The notes under the pieces are model-generated. The model was not told the DNA's origin, made no database searches, and worked only from the letters and a program-made list of their open reading frames with translations. The position numbers and the translations under genes were made by a program. This document shows, in pieces, positions 1 through 8,184 of a DNA stretch of 64,000 nucleotides; position 1 is the first letter of the stretch; each line of letters opens with the position of its first letter. This DNA is from Streptomyces sp. NBC_01549 (GTDB taxonomy: Bacteria; Actinomycetota; Actinomycetes; Streptomycetales; Streptomycetaceae), in NCBI RefSeq assembly GCF_026339955.1, contig NZ_JAPEPW010000002.1:1178001-1242000 (forward strand), written 5' to 3'.

Positions 1-384
1 TTCATCGTCTTCTTCAACGCCTTCCAGGGCGTCCGTGAGGTCGACCGCAACATCCTCGCCAACGCCAAGGTGCTCGGCGCCTCGCAGGCGCAGATCATCC
101 GGCACGTCACCGTGCCCTCCGCTCTCACCTGGATCATCGCCAGCCTGCACAGCGCCTTCGGCTTCGCCATCGTCGGCGCGCTGGTCGGCGAGGTGCTCGG
201 CGCGCAGAGCGGGCTCGGCCTGGTCATCAAGACCGCGCAGAACCAGTTCGACCCCAACGGCGTGTTCGCGACGATGCTCGTCATCTCGGTCATCGTGCTC
301 GGCGCCGAGTGGCTGATCAGCAAGCTGGAGCACCGGCTGCTGTCGTGGCGCCCGCCGGCGCCGACCGAGGCGAACTCCCTCTGA
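1..384 (+). CDS. ABC transporter permease, SsuC/TauC type (3' part)
   Basis: The reading frame is open from the first base, so the 5' end lies outside the window; 127 residues are visible. They carry the cytoplasmic EAA-type loop (REVDRNILANAKVLGASQ) followed by the invariant-style hydrophobic stretches and the EVLGAQSGLG motif of BPD-family permeases of the nitrate/sulfonate/taurine/thiamine-precursor class. The protein would form the membrane channel of an importer. The two binding lipoproteins just downstream on the same strand fit as its substrate receptors; an ATPase is not visible and probably lies upstream. Substrate cannot be told from this fragment. Confidence 0.88.
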   Translation, partial: FIVFFNAFQGVREVDRNILANAKVLGASQAQIIRHVTVPSALTWIIASLHSAFGFAIVGALVGEVLGAQSGLGLVIKTAQNQFDPNGVFATMLVISVIVLGAEWLISKLEHRLLSWRPPAPTEANSL

Positions 385-406
385 CTCCCCGGCACTTCCC
401 CCCTCC

Positions 407-486
407 TTCATCTCAGAACCCTCAGCTTCATCTCAGAACCCTCAGCTTCATCTCAGAACCCTCAGCTTCATCTCAGAACCCTCAGC
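407..486 (+). repeat. Four perfect 20-bp tandem repeats
   Basis: The unit TTCATCTCAGAACCCTCAGC is repeated four times without a mismatch at 407, 427, 447 and 467, filling most of the gap between the permease stop and the ribosome site of the first binding protein. No inverted symmetry is evident in the unit. It could be a slippage-generated minisatellite in the leader, or a multi-site protein or RNA element that sets how much binding protein is made relative to permease. Confidence 0.9.
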
Positions 487-504
487 AAAGGAATGTGGTC
501 AGCC

Positions 505-1593
505 ATGTCCAGACGACCCGTCGCCGTCGCCGCGTCTCTGCTCACCGTTCTCGCCCTCGGCGCGGTCAGCGCCTGTTCCGGCAACTCGTCCGCCGCGAGC
601 GGCGGTTCGGGCTCCACGCCGACGGTCAGGCTCATGGCCGGCGGCCTCGACAAGCAGATCTACCTGCCGTACCAACTCGCCCAGCAGCTCGGCTTCTACA
701 AGAAGTACGGCGTCAACGTCCAGCTGAGCACCGAGCAGGACGGCGGTGTCGGCGCCGAGGAAGCCATGGCCTCGGGGCAGGTGGACATGGCGGGTGCCTG
801 GTACAACCACACGATCGAGTTCCAGGCGAAGGGGAAGGCGGTCGAGGACGTCGTCCAGCTCTCCGGCGCGCCGGGCGAGCGTGAGATGTGCACCAAGAAG
901 TCGGGCGTCACCTCGGGCGCCGACTTGAAGGGCAAGACCCTCGGCGTCACCGACCTGGGTTCGGGCACCGACACCCTCACCCAGTTCCTGGCCGCCAAGA
1001 AGGGCGTCAAGACCAGCCAGTACCACCGGATCGGGGTCGGCGCGGGGTCCACGGCCATCGCCGCGCTGCAGAACGGCAAGGTCGACTGTGTCATGACGAC
1101 GCAGCCGACGGTCGCCGCGATCCAGAAGAAGGGTGTCGGTGCCTCCGCGATCGACCTGGCCACCACGGCCGGCGCCACGCAGGCGATGGGCGGTGCCTAT
1201 CCCGCGGCCAGTGTGATCGCCCGCACCGACTGGGTGAACTCGCACAAGGACGCGACGCAGAAGGTCGTCGACGCGCTCGTCGCCACCATGCACTGGATCA
1301 ACACGCACAGCGCGGCCGACATCGCGAACAAGCTGCCCGCGTCGTTCGTGTCGAACCAGTTGGTTACCAAGGCCGACTACATCTCGGCCCTGACCGAGGA
1401 CAAGGGTCAGTTCCTCCCGGACGGTCTCATGCCGGCCGGCGGTCCGAAGACCTCTCTGGCGACAGAGCAGTTGGTCGGCAATGTGAAGGGGTCGGTGGAC
1501 CTCAGCAAGACGTTCACCAATGACTTCGCCCTCCAGGCCAACAAGACCGAGGGCTTCAAGACCACCACGACCCCGGCAGGGCCGAACGGCTGA
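505..1593 (+). CDS. ABC transporter substrate-binding lipoprotein (SsuA/NMT1-like), copy 1
   Basis: A 362-residue secreted binding protein for the adjacent importer. The N terminus has a basic MSRRP start, a hydrophobic core and a lipobox ending at Cys24 (GAVSAC), so it should be lipid-anchored outside the membrane. The mature part opens with VRLMAGGLDKQIYLP (about residues 41-55) and continues with periplasmic-binding-fold signatures of the SsuA/THI5 class, including LGVTDLGSGTDTLTQFL. ATG 505 is preferred over ATG 493 because AAGGA at 488-492 sits 12 bases upstream of 505 but directly abuts 493. The next gene is a clear paralogue. The ligand is unknown; alkanesulfonate, taurine, nitrate and pyrimidine-like ligands are all possible in this class. 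Confidence 0.88.
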   Translation: MSRRPVAVAASLLTVLALGAVSACSGNSSAASGGSGSTPTVRLMAGGLDKQIYLPYQLAQQLGFYKKYGVNVQLSTEQDGGVGAEEAMASGQVDMAGAWYNHTIEFQAKGKAVEDVVQLSGAPGEREMCTKKSGVTSGADLKGKTLGVTDLGSGTDTLTQFLAAKKGVKTSQYHRIGVGAGSTAIAALQNGKVDCVMTTQPTVAAIQKKGVGASAIDLATTAGATQAMGGAYPAASVIARTDWVNSHKDATQKVVDALVATMHWINTHSAADIANKLPASFVSNQLVTKADYISALTEDKGQFLPDGLMPAGGPKTSLATEQLVGNVKGSVDLSKTFTNDFALQANKTEGFKTTTTPAGPNG

Positions 1594-1607
1594 GCCTCGC
1601 CTGTCAC

Positions 1608-1642
1608 GGGGCCGCCCAGGTGCCTGCCACCTGGGCGGCCCC
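1608..1642 (+). terminator. Strong hairpin between the two binding-protein genes
   Basis: Perfect 15-bp stem: bases 1608-1622 (GGGGCCGCCCAGGTG) pair with 1628-1642 around a CCTGC loop, beginning 14 bases after the stop codon of copy 1. There is no T-run, as is usual for Streptomyces terminators. It could end or attenuate transcription before copy 2, or protect the upstream mRNA 3' end. Confidence 0.75.
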
Positions 1643-1727
1643 GGGCCGTGAGCACGAGCACTCGGGCGGGTACCTTCTGCGCCACGCCCGCATGTCCCCG
1701 CCCACCCGCTCGCGAAGGAGACCAGTG

Positions 1728-2783
1728 ATGAAGCCGGTCACCACGTCCTTGCTCGCCAGGGCCGTCTGCGTCACCCTCGCACTGGCCGTGCCCGCCTGCA
1801 GCGGAGGGGGCAGCTCCAGCGCCGCGGTCGCGTCCGGGAACGCCGACGGTACGCCCGCGGTGCGGATCATGACCGGCGGCCTCGACAAGCAGATCTATCT
1901 GCCGGTGATGCTCGCCCGGGAGCTCGGCTACTACAAGGCGCAGGGCCTGGATGTCCGGTTCTACGACGAGCCGGACGGGGTCGAGGCCGAGACCGCCGTG
2001 ATCTCCGGCCAGGTGGACGCGGTGGTCGGGTTCTACGACCACACCGTCGACCTGCGGTCCAAGGGCAAGTCCACCGAGTCCGTCGTGCAACTGCTCCGTG
2101 CCCCCGGCGAGGTCGAGATGGTCCGCACCGACGAGACGGGCAGCGTCAAGAGCCCGGCGGACTTCGGCGGCAAGCACCTGGGCGTGACCGGCCTCGGCTC
2201 CTCCACCAACTTCCTCACCCAGTACCTGGAGGAGAAGAACGGCGTCAAAGCGAGCAGCGCCACGTCGGTCGCCGTCGGCGCCGGCTCCACCTTCGTGGCG
2301 GCGATGCAGAACAAACAGATCGATGCCGGTATGACCACCGAGCCGACCGTCTCGCTGCTGGAGCGGAAGAAGCTGGCCGAGCCGCTGATCGACCTGCGCA
2401 CGGCCGCGGGCGCGAAGGCCACGCTCGGCGGCACCTACCCCGCCTCCTGTCTCTACCTCACCACCGGGTACGTCCGGAAGAACCCGGAGGTGGTACAGAA
2501 GCTGGTCAACGTCTACGTCGAGACGCTCAAGTGGATCCAGGCCCACTCCGCCGCCGAGATCGCCGACAGGATGCCGGCCGACTACTACGCGGGCGTCGGC
2601 AAGGCCGTTTACGCCAAGGCGCTCCAGAACGAGAAGGGCATGTACTCCCCCGACGGTCTGATGCCCGCCGACGGTCCCAGGACCGTCTACAAGGTCCTCG
2701 CCACCTTCGACCCGACGGTCAAGGGTCACAGCGTCGATCTGTCCAAGACGTACACCAACGACTTCGTCAACAAGGCCGAGTAG
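1728..2783 (+). CDS. ABC transporter substrate-binding lipoprotein (SsuA/NMT1-like), copy 2
   Basis: A 351-residue paralogue of the preceding gene, sharing the diagnostic GGLDKQIYLP segment, the SGQVD motif and the KTYTNDF C-terminal block. The start is ATG 1728, with GAAGGAG at 1713-1719 as ribosome site. Residues 1-24 form a lipoprotein signal with Cys24 (LAVPAC). It is separated from copy 1 by a strong hairpin, so the two receptors may be expressed at different levels or sense different ligands while sharing one permease. Sequence divergence in the pocket region (YNHTIEFQAKGK in copy 1 against YDHTVDLRSKGK here) is consistent with distinct or graded specificity, which is inference. Confidence 0.88.
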   Translation: MKPVTTSLLARAVCVTLALAVPACSGGGSSSAAVASGNADGTPAVRIMTGGLDKQIYLPVMLARELGYYKAQGLDVRFYDEPDGVEAETAVISGQVDAVVGFYDHTVDLRSKGKSTESVVQLLRAPGEVEMVRTDETGSVKSPADFGGKHLGVTGLGSSTNFLTQYLEEKNGVKASSATSVAVGAGSTFVAAMQNKQIDAGMTTEPTVSLLERKKLAEPLIDLRTAAGAKATLGGTYPASCLYLTTGYVRKNPEVVQKLVNVYVETLKWIQAHSAAEIADRMPADYYAGVGKAVYAKALQNEKGMYSPDGLMPADGPRTVYKVLATFDPTVKGHSVDLSKTYTNDFVNKAE

Positions 2784-2798
2784 CGGCCCGCGCCGCCG

Positions 2799-3611
2799 TC
2801 ACGTCGCCGGTCGCGCCGAGAGTGTCGAGGTGAACGGGGTGACGGGGCGCTCCAGGCGTTCCCCGTCCACGGTGATGTCGACCGCTTCGTTGTAGAAGGC
2901 CAGGAGGCCTTTGACGGCGCCCACCGCGGGCAGTGGCTCCGGGTAGCTCCACACGAGGTTCGCTGGGTCGTCGCCGCCCCGCCACGACCAGTACTCGGCG
3001 GTGCCCTTGTAGGGGCACCCCGTGCTGAGGTCGCTGGGGACGAACAGATCGAGGCGGACGTCCTCGCGCGGAATGTAGTACCGCGTCGGCAGGCCGGTCT
3101 CGAAGAGCAGCACCGGACGGCGGGTGTCCGCGACGACCGTGCCGTCGATCTCGACGCGGACATGGCGGCTGCTCGGGAGGGCGTCCACCCGCTTGTGCGG
3201 ATCGCGGGGGTGGATGAAGATCTCCTCGTCCTCCTCGTACCAGTGGTCGAGTCCCCGGCCGCTGCGGCAAAGCCACTCGAAGGCGATGTGGCCGGCCAGG
3301 TCGTCGGCGGGGAACGTCCAGGCCGCGTTCTCCAGCAGCTCGCCGTCGACTTCGAGGTCGTAGAAGATCCGCGATCCGCTGTGCGTGCCGGTCAGCGGGT
3401 TCTTCGCCGGGCGGAGCAGGTCCTCACGGACCTCCTCGCGCGGGAACGCGTACAGCGGAACGGGTACTTCGGGCTCCCAGACGAGGACGGGGTGCCGACT
3501 GTCGACGACGGTGACTTCGCCCTTGCACCCGCGCACCCAGCGCTCACTGGGCTCCCACAGAAGGCCTTCCAGGGTTGTCCTGACGGCCCGTGCGGTGGGG
3601 AATGCGCTCAT
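2799..3611 (-). CDS. DUF427 domain protein (two tandem domains)
   Basis: 270 residues, convergent with the binding-protein genes. The sequence contains two related segments of the DUF427 fold: an N-terminal one with HPVLVWEPEVPVPLYAFP and a C-terminal one with RRPVLLFETGLPTRYYIP, each followed by the typical GCPYKGTAEYWS-like motif (intact in the second copy). DUF427 proteins are small cytoplasmic beta-rich proteins of unknown biochemistry, common in actinobacteria. ATG 3611 is chosen over an upstream GTG at 3638 because GAAGGGAG lies just before it. Confidence 0.85.
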   Translation of the reverse strand: MSAFPTARAVRTTLEGLLWEPSERWVRGCKGEVTVVDSRHPVLVWEPEVPVPLYAFPREEVREDLLRPAKNPLTGTHSGSRIFYDLEVDGELLENAAWTFPADDLAGHIAFEWLCRSGRGLDHWYEEDEEIFIHPRDPHKRVDALPSSRHVRVEIDGTVVADTRRPVLLFETGLPTRYYIPREDVRLDLFVPSDLSTGCPYKGTAEYWSWRGGDDPANLVWSYPEPLPAVGAVKGLLAFYNEAVDITVDGERLERPVTPFTSTLSARPAT

Positions 3612-3675
3612 GGCCGGCTCTCCCTTCGCGTCCCTCACGAGGTTACGCCGGAGAAGGCGCGGAGTTCGTGGATCC

Positions 3676-3972
3676 TCATGGCCCGAGAATCCGGCGCTTC
3701 CGCTCCTCGAATTCGGCCTCGGTCAGGACACCCTGGGCCTTGAGTTCCCCGAGCTGCCTCAGCTGATCGATCCTGCCGCTCATGTCGTCGGCCGACGGGG
3801 CGGGCGCGGTCGCGGGCGAAGGCGGAGGCGTCGCGGCGTGCGGCGGCGGGGCCTCCTGGTACTCCTGCTGGGCCCATCGCCCCTGCTGACGGCGTGACAC
3901 ACGGTTCGACACGGCGGTCGCGGTACCGGCCACCACGGCCGTGCGGGCGACCCCGCGAAGGAGACCTGGCAC
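3676..3972 (-). CDS. SHOCT-domain small protein
   Basis: 98 residues. The N terminus is a short hydrophobic/glycine-alanine segment (RGVARTAVVAGTATAVSNRV), then a proline/alanine-rich linker, and the last about 30 residues are a SHOCT domain (QLRQLGELKAQGVLTEAEFEERKRRIL). SHOCT is a short oligomerisation module often found at C termini of small bacterial membrane or chaperone-like proteins. No partner is evident; the flanking genes are on either strand and unrelated. Function unknown. Confidence 0.85.
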   Translation of the reverse strand: MPGLLRGVARTAVVAGTATAVSNRVSRRQQGRWAQQEYQEAPPPHAATPPPSPATAPAPSADDMSGRIDQLRQLGELKAQGVLTEAEFEERKRRILGP

Positions 3973-4175
3973 GACGGTTCCCCTTCTCGCGGGAAGCTGG
4001 TGGATCAGGAAATACCTCTATTGGAGCACCGCCCGGATTCCCTCGCACATCGGCATCGGCGCCATCCTGCGTGAATTCCGCCGTTCTGCCGGTCGGCGAT
4101 TCTCGTGGCAAGCTGAAATGTGGACCACGGACCTGTCACAGGTCAGTGGTGAGGTCTACGTGGGAGGAGCTCGAT

Positions 4176-4607
4176 ATGACCACGACTGGAATGCACCACC
4201 ACCCCGAGACCGGGAGGGGCGGCGGAGCGTGGGCGTCCAGCTGGACCGCCTTCGCCGCGGTCATGATGATCTTCGGCGGAGTGATGGCGATATTCGAGGG
4301 AATCTCCGCCATCGCCGAGGACGACGTATTCGTCGTCACCCGCAACTACGCCTACAACTTCAATCTGACGAGTTGGGGCTGGATCCACCTCTCCCTCGGC
4401 GTCCTGGTCGTCCTCGCGGGCGCCGCCCTGTTCACTGGAGCGATGTGGGCACGCGTGGTCGGAATCACCCTGGCAGGCCTGTCGATGATCGCCAACTTCA
4501 TGTGGCTGCCGTACTACCCCGTCTGGGCCATCGTGCTGATCGCCGTGGACGCCTTCGTCATCTGGGCGCTGTGCGTCGGAATCAGCCGACAGCCCCGCAC
4601 CGAGTAG
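4176..4607 (+). CDS. Four-helix conserved Streptomyces membrane protein (DUF7144-like)
   Basis: 143 residues starting at ATG 4176 with ribosome site GGGAGGAG (4162-4169). After a histidine-containing N-terminal tail there are four hydrophobic helices with a conserved-looking YNFNLTSWGWIHL segment between helices 1 and 2 and FMWLPYYPVWAI before helix 4. This pattern is widespread in Streptomyces as an integral membrane protein of unknown function, often near stress genes. The family name is from memory and less certain than the topology. Confidence 0.78.
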   Translation: MTTTGMHHHPETGRGGGAWASSWTAFAAVMMIFGGVMAIFEGISAIAEDDVFVVTRNYAYNFNLTSWGWIHLSLGVLVVLAGAALFTGAMWARVVGITLAGLSMIANFMWLPYYPVWAIVLIAVDAFVIWALCVGISRQPRTE

Positions 4608-4795
4608 CCGAGCGCGCCGTCCCGGACGACCCGACGGGTCGGCGTTGGGCCGTTCAGCCCGGACCGGCACCCCGACCGGCTGACGGCGGACGTGCCGACG
4701 AGCCGTCCCCACTCACCGGTGTTTTCGTTGTGGGGCGGATTCCTCCGAAAAGCGGATCCTTCCGAAGTCCGCGTCGGCACCCCCGGGAGACACGA

Positions 4796-5635
4796 GTGGA
4801 AACCAGCGGCAGTGACGGTCGCCAACCCCTTGCCTTCCCGCTCCTCAAGGGGCAGAAGGCGCTGGTGACGGGCGCGAACTCCGGCATCGGCAAGGCCACG
4901 GCCATCGGCCTGGGGCGGGTGGGCGCCGACGTGGTGGTGAACTACGTGGCCGGACGGGACGCCGCGGAAGAGGTCGTACGGGAGATCGAGGGGTTCGGAG
5001 TTCGCGCCTACGCGCACGAGGCGGACGTGTCGCAGGAGGACCAGGTCGTCGACATGGTGTCCCGCATGGTCGAGGAGTTCGGGACCATCGACGTCATGGT
5101 GGCGAACGCCGGGCTCCAGCGCGACGCCCCCGTCACCGAGATGACCATGGCCCAGTGGCAGAAGGTGCTGGACGTCAATCTGACCGGACAGTTCCTGTGC
5201 GCCCGTGAGGCGACCAAGGAGTTCCTGCGGCGGGGCGTCGTCCCCGAGGTCTCCCGCTCGGCCGGGAAGATCATCTGCATGAGTTCGGTCCACCAGATCA
5301 TCCCCTGGGCGGGCCATGTGAACTACGCGGCGTCCAAGGGCGGGGTGCAGATGCTCATGGCGACCCTCGCGCAGGAGCTCGCGCCGCAGGGGATCCGGGT
5401 GAACGCCGTCGCTCCGGGCGCGATCCGCACGCCCATCAACCGTGCCGCCTGGGACACCCCCGAGGCCGAGGCCGACCTCCTCCGGCTCATCCCCTACCGC
5501 CGCGTGGGCGACCCGGAAGACATCGCGAACGCGGTGGCCGCACTCGCGTCCGACCTCTTCGACTACGTCGTGGGCACCACGATCTACGTGGACGGCGGAA
5601 TGACGCTGTTCCCCGGTTTCGCCACCGGCGGCTGA
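4796..5635 (+). CDS. SDR-family dehydrogenase, glucose 1-dehydrogenase-like
   Basis: 279 residues. Classical short-chain dehydrogenase features are all visible: the nucleotide-binding TGANSGIGKATA motif near residue 26, NAG at the beta-4 strand (VANAG), the catalytic Ser (MSSVHQ), and YAASK for Tyr/Lys. The overall pattern (DVSQEDQV, VVPEVSRSAGKIICMSS, GTTIYVDGGM) resembles the glucose 1-dehydrogenase subgroup, which oxidises beta-D-glucose to gluconolactone with NAD(P). GTG 4796 follows GGGAGA. It precedes cytochrome bd genes and gluconokinase, which supports a direct glucose-oxidation route, although substrate assignment within SDRs is never secure from sequence alone. Confidence 0.8.
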   Translation: METSGSDGRQPLAFPLLKGQKALVTGANSGIGKATAIGLGRVGADVVVNYVAGRDAAEEVVREIEGFGVRAYAHEADVSQEDQVVDMVSRMVEEFGTIDVMVANAGLQRDAPVTEMTMAQWQKVLDVNLTGQFLCAREATKEFLRRGVVPEVSRSAGKIICMSSVHQIIPWAGHVNYAASKGGVQMLMATLAQELAPQGIRVNAVAPGAIRTPINRAAWDTPEAEADLLRLIPYRRVGDPEDIANAVAALASDLFDYVVGTTIYVDGGMTLFPGFATGG

Positions 5636-5680
5636 GCCTCAGGGCCCCTGAGCCATCCCCGTACGAGCCCCCGAGGTCAT

Positions 5681-7138
5681 GTGAACAGCGCAATCGGCCA
5701 CTTTCTCGCGGACGGCCCACCACAACTCCTCCCCGCCCGGGAGCTGATGGCCTTCACCCTGGCCTCCCACATCCTGCTCGTACCGTTCGGCGTGGCCCTG
5801 CCCGCCATCACGCTCCTGATGCACTACCGCGGACTGCGCAAGGGCGACGCCGTCGCCCTGCTGCTCGCACGGCGCTGGTCGGCGGTCATGGCCGTCCAGT
5901 TCGCCATCGGCATCGTGACGGGCACCGTGCTGTCCTTCGAGTTCGGTCTGCTGTGGCCGGGAATGATGGGCCGGTGGGGCGATGTCTTCGGCCTCGGCTT
6001 CGGGATCGAGGCCTGGGCGTTCTTCCTGGAGGCGATCCTCATCGCCATCTACCTGTACGGTTGGCGCCGGCTCAAGCCGTGGACGCACTTCTGGCTCGGC
6101 CTGCCCCTGCCGCTGACCGCCCTGATGGGGGCGTTCGGCATCGTGGCCGCGAACGCCTGGATGAACACCCCGCGCGGCTTCACCCTCGACGCGTCCGGCA
6201 AGCCGGTGAACGTCCATGTGCGCCAGGCGGTCTTCACACCGACGTTCGGCCCGGAGTACTGGCACTTCGTCGTCGGTGTGGTCCTGACCGCCGGATACGT
6301 CGTCGCCGGGGTGTACGCGGTCGGCCTGCTGCGCGGCCGCCGGGACCGCTACCACCGGCTCGGCTTCACCGTGCCGTTCACCGTCGCCGCGATCCTCACC
6401 CCCGTGCAGTTCGTGCTCGGGGACTCGATCGCGCGCTCGGTCTTCCACAAACAGCCGGTGAAGTTCGCGGCCACCGAGATCGTCTGGAAGACGGACACCC
6501 ACGTACCGGAGTACATGTTCGGGCGGCTGCACGCCGATGGTTCGATCTCCGGCGGGATCAAGATCCCCCAGCTGGACTCGATCCTCGCCGGATTCAGTCC
6601 GGCCACCAAGGTGGCGGGACTGACCTCGGTCCCCGCGAGCGACCGGCCGACGGCGACTCAGGCCACCATCGCCCACTGGGCGTTCGACATCATGGTCACC
6701 ATCGGAAGCCTGCTCGTCCTGCTCGCACTCTGGTACGGCTGGTGCCGGCTGCGGCGCCGTGAACTGCCCCGGTCGGCCTGGTTCTTCCGGTGTGCCGCCC
6801 TCGCCGGCGCCGCCTGTCTGCTGACCGTGGAGTGTGGCTGGATCACGACCGAGGTGGGCCGGCAGCCCTGGATCGTCTACCAGAACATGCGGGTCTCCGA
6901 GGCGGTGACGGGCACCCGAGCCGCGTCCCTGTGGACGATGTTCGGCATCGTCGTGGTGGTCTACGTCCTCGTCCTCGGCTCCTTCCTGACCGTCCTTGTG
7001 AAGATGAGCCGCCGGTGGCGGCTGGCCGACGAGGGCGTCGCGCCCGCGGACACCACCGCCGAGGACCTGGAGGGCAGCGCCCCCTACGGGCCCCGCCCGT
7101 TGTCGACCTCCGCGGGCGGGGACAGGGGAGACGAATGA
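5681..7138 (+). CDS. cydA: Cytochrome bd-type ubiquinol oxidase subunit I
   Basis: 485 residues with about nine hydrophobic segments. Family hallmarks: an N-terminal region with His in FTLASHILL and GTVLSFEFG, the central EYWHF block, the short Q-loop of the CioA-like type, and GWITTEVGRQPW near residue 390. Subunit I carries the three haems and oxidises quinol while reducing oxygen to water. The gene starts at GTG 5681 and ends in an ATGA overlap with subunit II, so the two are translationally coupled. No cydCD transporter genes follow; instead the third gene is gluconokinase. Confidence 0.93.
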   Translation: MNSAIGHFLADGPPQLLPARELMAFTLASHILLVPFGVALPAITLLMHYRGLRKGDAVALLLARRWSAVMAVQFAIGIVTGTVLSFEFGLLWPGMMGRWGDVFGLGFGIEAWAFFLEAILIAIYLYGWRRLKPWTHFWLGLPLPLTALMGAFGIVAANAWMNTPRGFTLDASGKPVNVHVRQAVFTPTFGPEYWHFVVGVVLTAGYVVAGVYAVGLLRGRRDRYHRLGFTVPFTVAAILTPVQFVLGDSIARSVFHKQPVKFAATEIVWKTDTHVPEYMFGRLHADGSISGGIKIPQLDSILAGFSPATKVAGLTSVPASDRPTATQATIAHWAFDIMVTIGSLLVLLALWYGWCRLRRRELPRSAWFFRCAALAGAACLLTVECGWITTEVGRQPWIVYQNMRVSEAVTGTRAASLWTMFGIVVVVYVLVLGSFLTVLVKMSRRWRLADEGVAPADTTAEDLEGSAPYGPRPLSTSAGGDRGDE

Positions 7139-8184
7139 TCGAGGATGTCGTCGCCTGGGTGCTGCTGGCCGCGGTGGCCGCCTACGCGTGCGCCGGTGGC
7201 ACGGACTACGGCGCCGGATTCTGGGACCTCGCCGCGGGCGGCGCCGAACGCGGCAAACGCCCCCGGTGGCTCATCGACCACGCCATGGAACCGGTGTGGG
7301 AGACCAACAACGTCTGGCTCATCTTCGTCCTGGTCATCATGTGGACCGGGTTCCCGGTCCTGTTCCAGACGGTCTTCTCCGCCATGTGGCTCCCGCTGGC
7401 ACTCGCGGCCGTGGGACTCGTCCTGCGCGGCGCGGGCTTCGCCCTGCGCAAACCCATGCGGCGCCTGGCCCGACGCAGGGTCTACGGCGCCGTCTTCGCC
7501 ATCTCCTCGTTGCTGACCCCCTTCTTCCTCGGCGCGGCGGTCGGGGGGATCGCCACGGGCCGGGTGGCTCCCGGCACACAGGCGTCCGCCGACGCATGGT
7601 CCAACGGGACCTCCGTCATCGCCGGGCTGCTCACCGTCGCCGCGACCGCGTTCCTCGGGGCGGTGTTCCTGGCCGCGGACGCCCGCCGCTTCGACGCCCC
7701 CGACCTCGTGCGTTACTTCCGGCTGCGGGCCTGGTGCGGTCTCGTCGTCCTCGCCGTGCTGGCGATCGTCGGCCTCGCCGTGACCCACGACGACGCGCCC
7801 TACGTCCACGACGGACTGACCGGTGGAATCGGTCTGGTCCTCGTGCTCATCGCCGTCGTCAGCGCGTTGACCACCGCCTGGCTGCTGTACCGCGGCACTA
7901 CGGGATGGGCGAGGGTCACCGCGGTCGGCAGCGTGGCCCTCGTCGTCGTGGCCTGGGGGCTGGCCCAGCGGCCCTATCTCATCCCCACCTCACTGACCGT
8001 GTCCCAGGCGGCCGGCGCGTCGACGACACTGCGCTGGCTGATGCTGGTCACGGTCATCGCGGTGGTGCTCGTCGGACCGCCGCTCGTCCTGCTCTACCGG
8101 CTGGACACCCGCGGGGCCCTCCAGCCCCTCACCGAGGCGGACCTGCGGCAGTCGGCACCCGGACGAGAACCCGAGAATCCATGA
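7135..8184 (+). CDS. cydB: Cytochrome bd-type ubiquinol oxidase subunit II
   Basis: 349 residues, eight or so membrane helices. It begins with the conserved subunit II pattern (GGTDYGAGFWDLAAGG, then HAMEPVWETNNVWLIF) that packs against subunit I. The ATG lies within the stop of cydA (ATGA), and the stop of this gene overlaps the start of the gluconokinase gene in the same way. The three genes therefore look like one translationally coupled unit. Membrane partner of CydA in the microaerobic or stress terminal oxidase. Confidence 0.93.
   Translation: MIEDVVAWVLLAAVAAYACAGGTDYGAGFWDLAAGGAERGKRPRWLIDHAMEPVWETNNVWLIFVLVIMWTGFPVLFQTVFSAMWLPLALAAVGLVLRGAGFALRKPMRRLARRRVYGAVFAISSLLTPFFLGAAVGGIATGRVAPGTQASADAWSNGTSVIAGLLTVAATAFLGAVFLAADARRFDAPDLVRYFRLRAWCGLVVLAVLAIVGLAVTHDDAPYVHDGLTGGIGLVLVLIAVVSALTTAWLLYRGTTGWARVTAVGSVALVVVAWGLAQRPYLIPTSLTVSQAAGASTTLRWLMLVTVIAVVLVGPPLVLLYRLDTRGALQPLTEADLRQSAPGREPENP

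Noticed and set aside
407..486. Possible CRISPR array
   Set aside because: The four units are contiguous with no spacers, and no cas genes are present.
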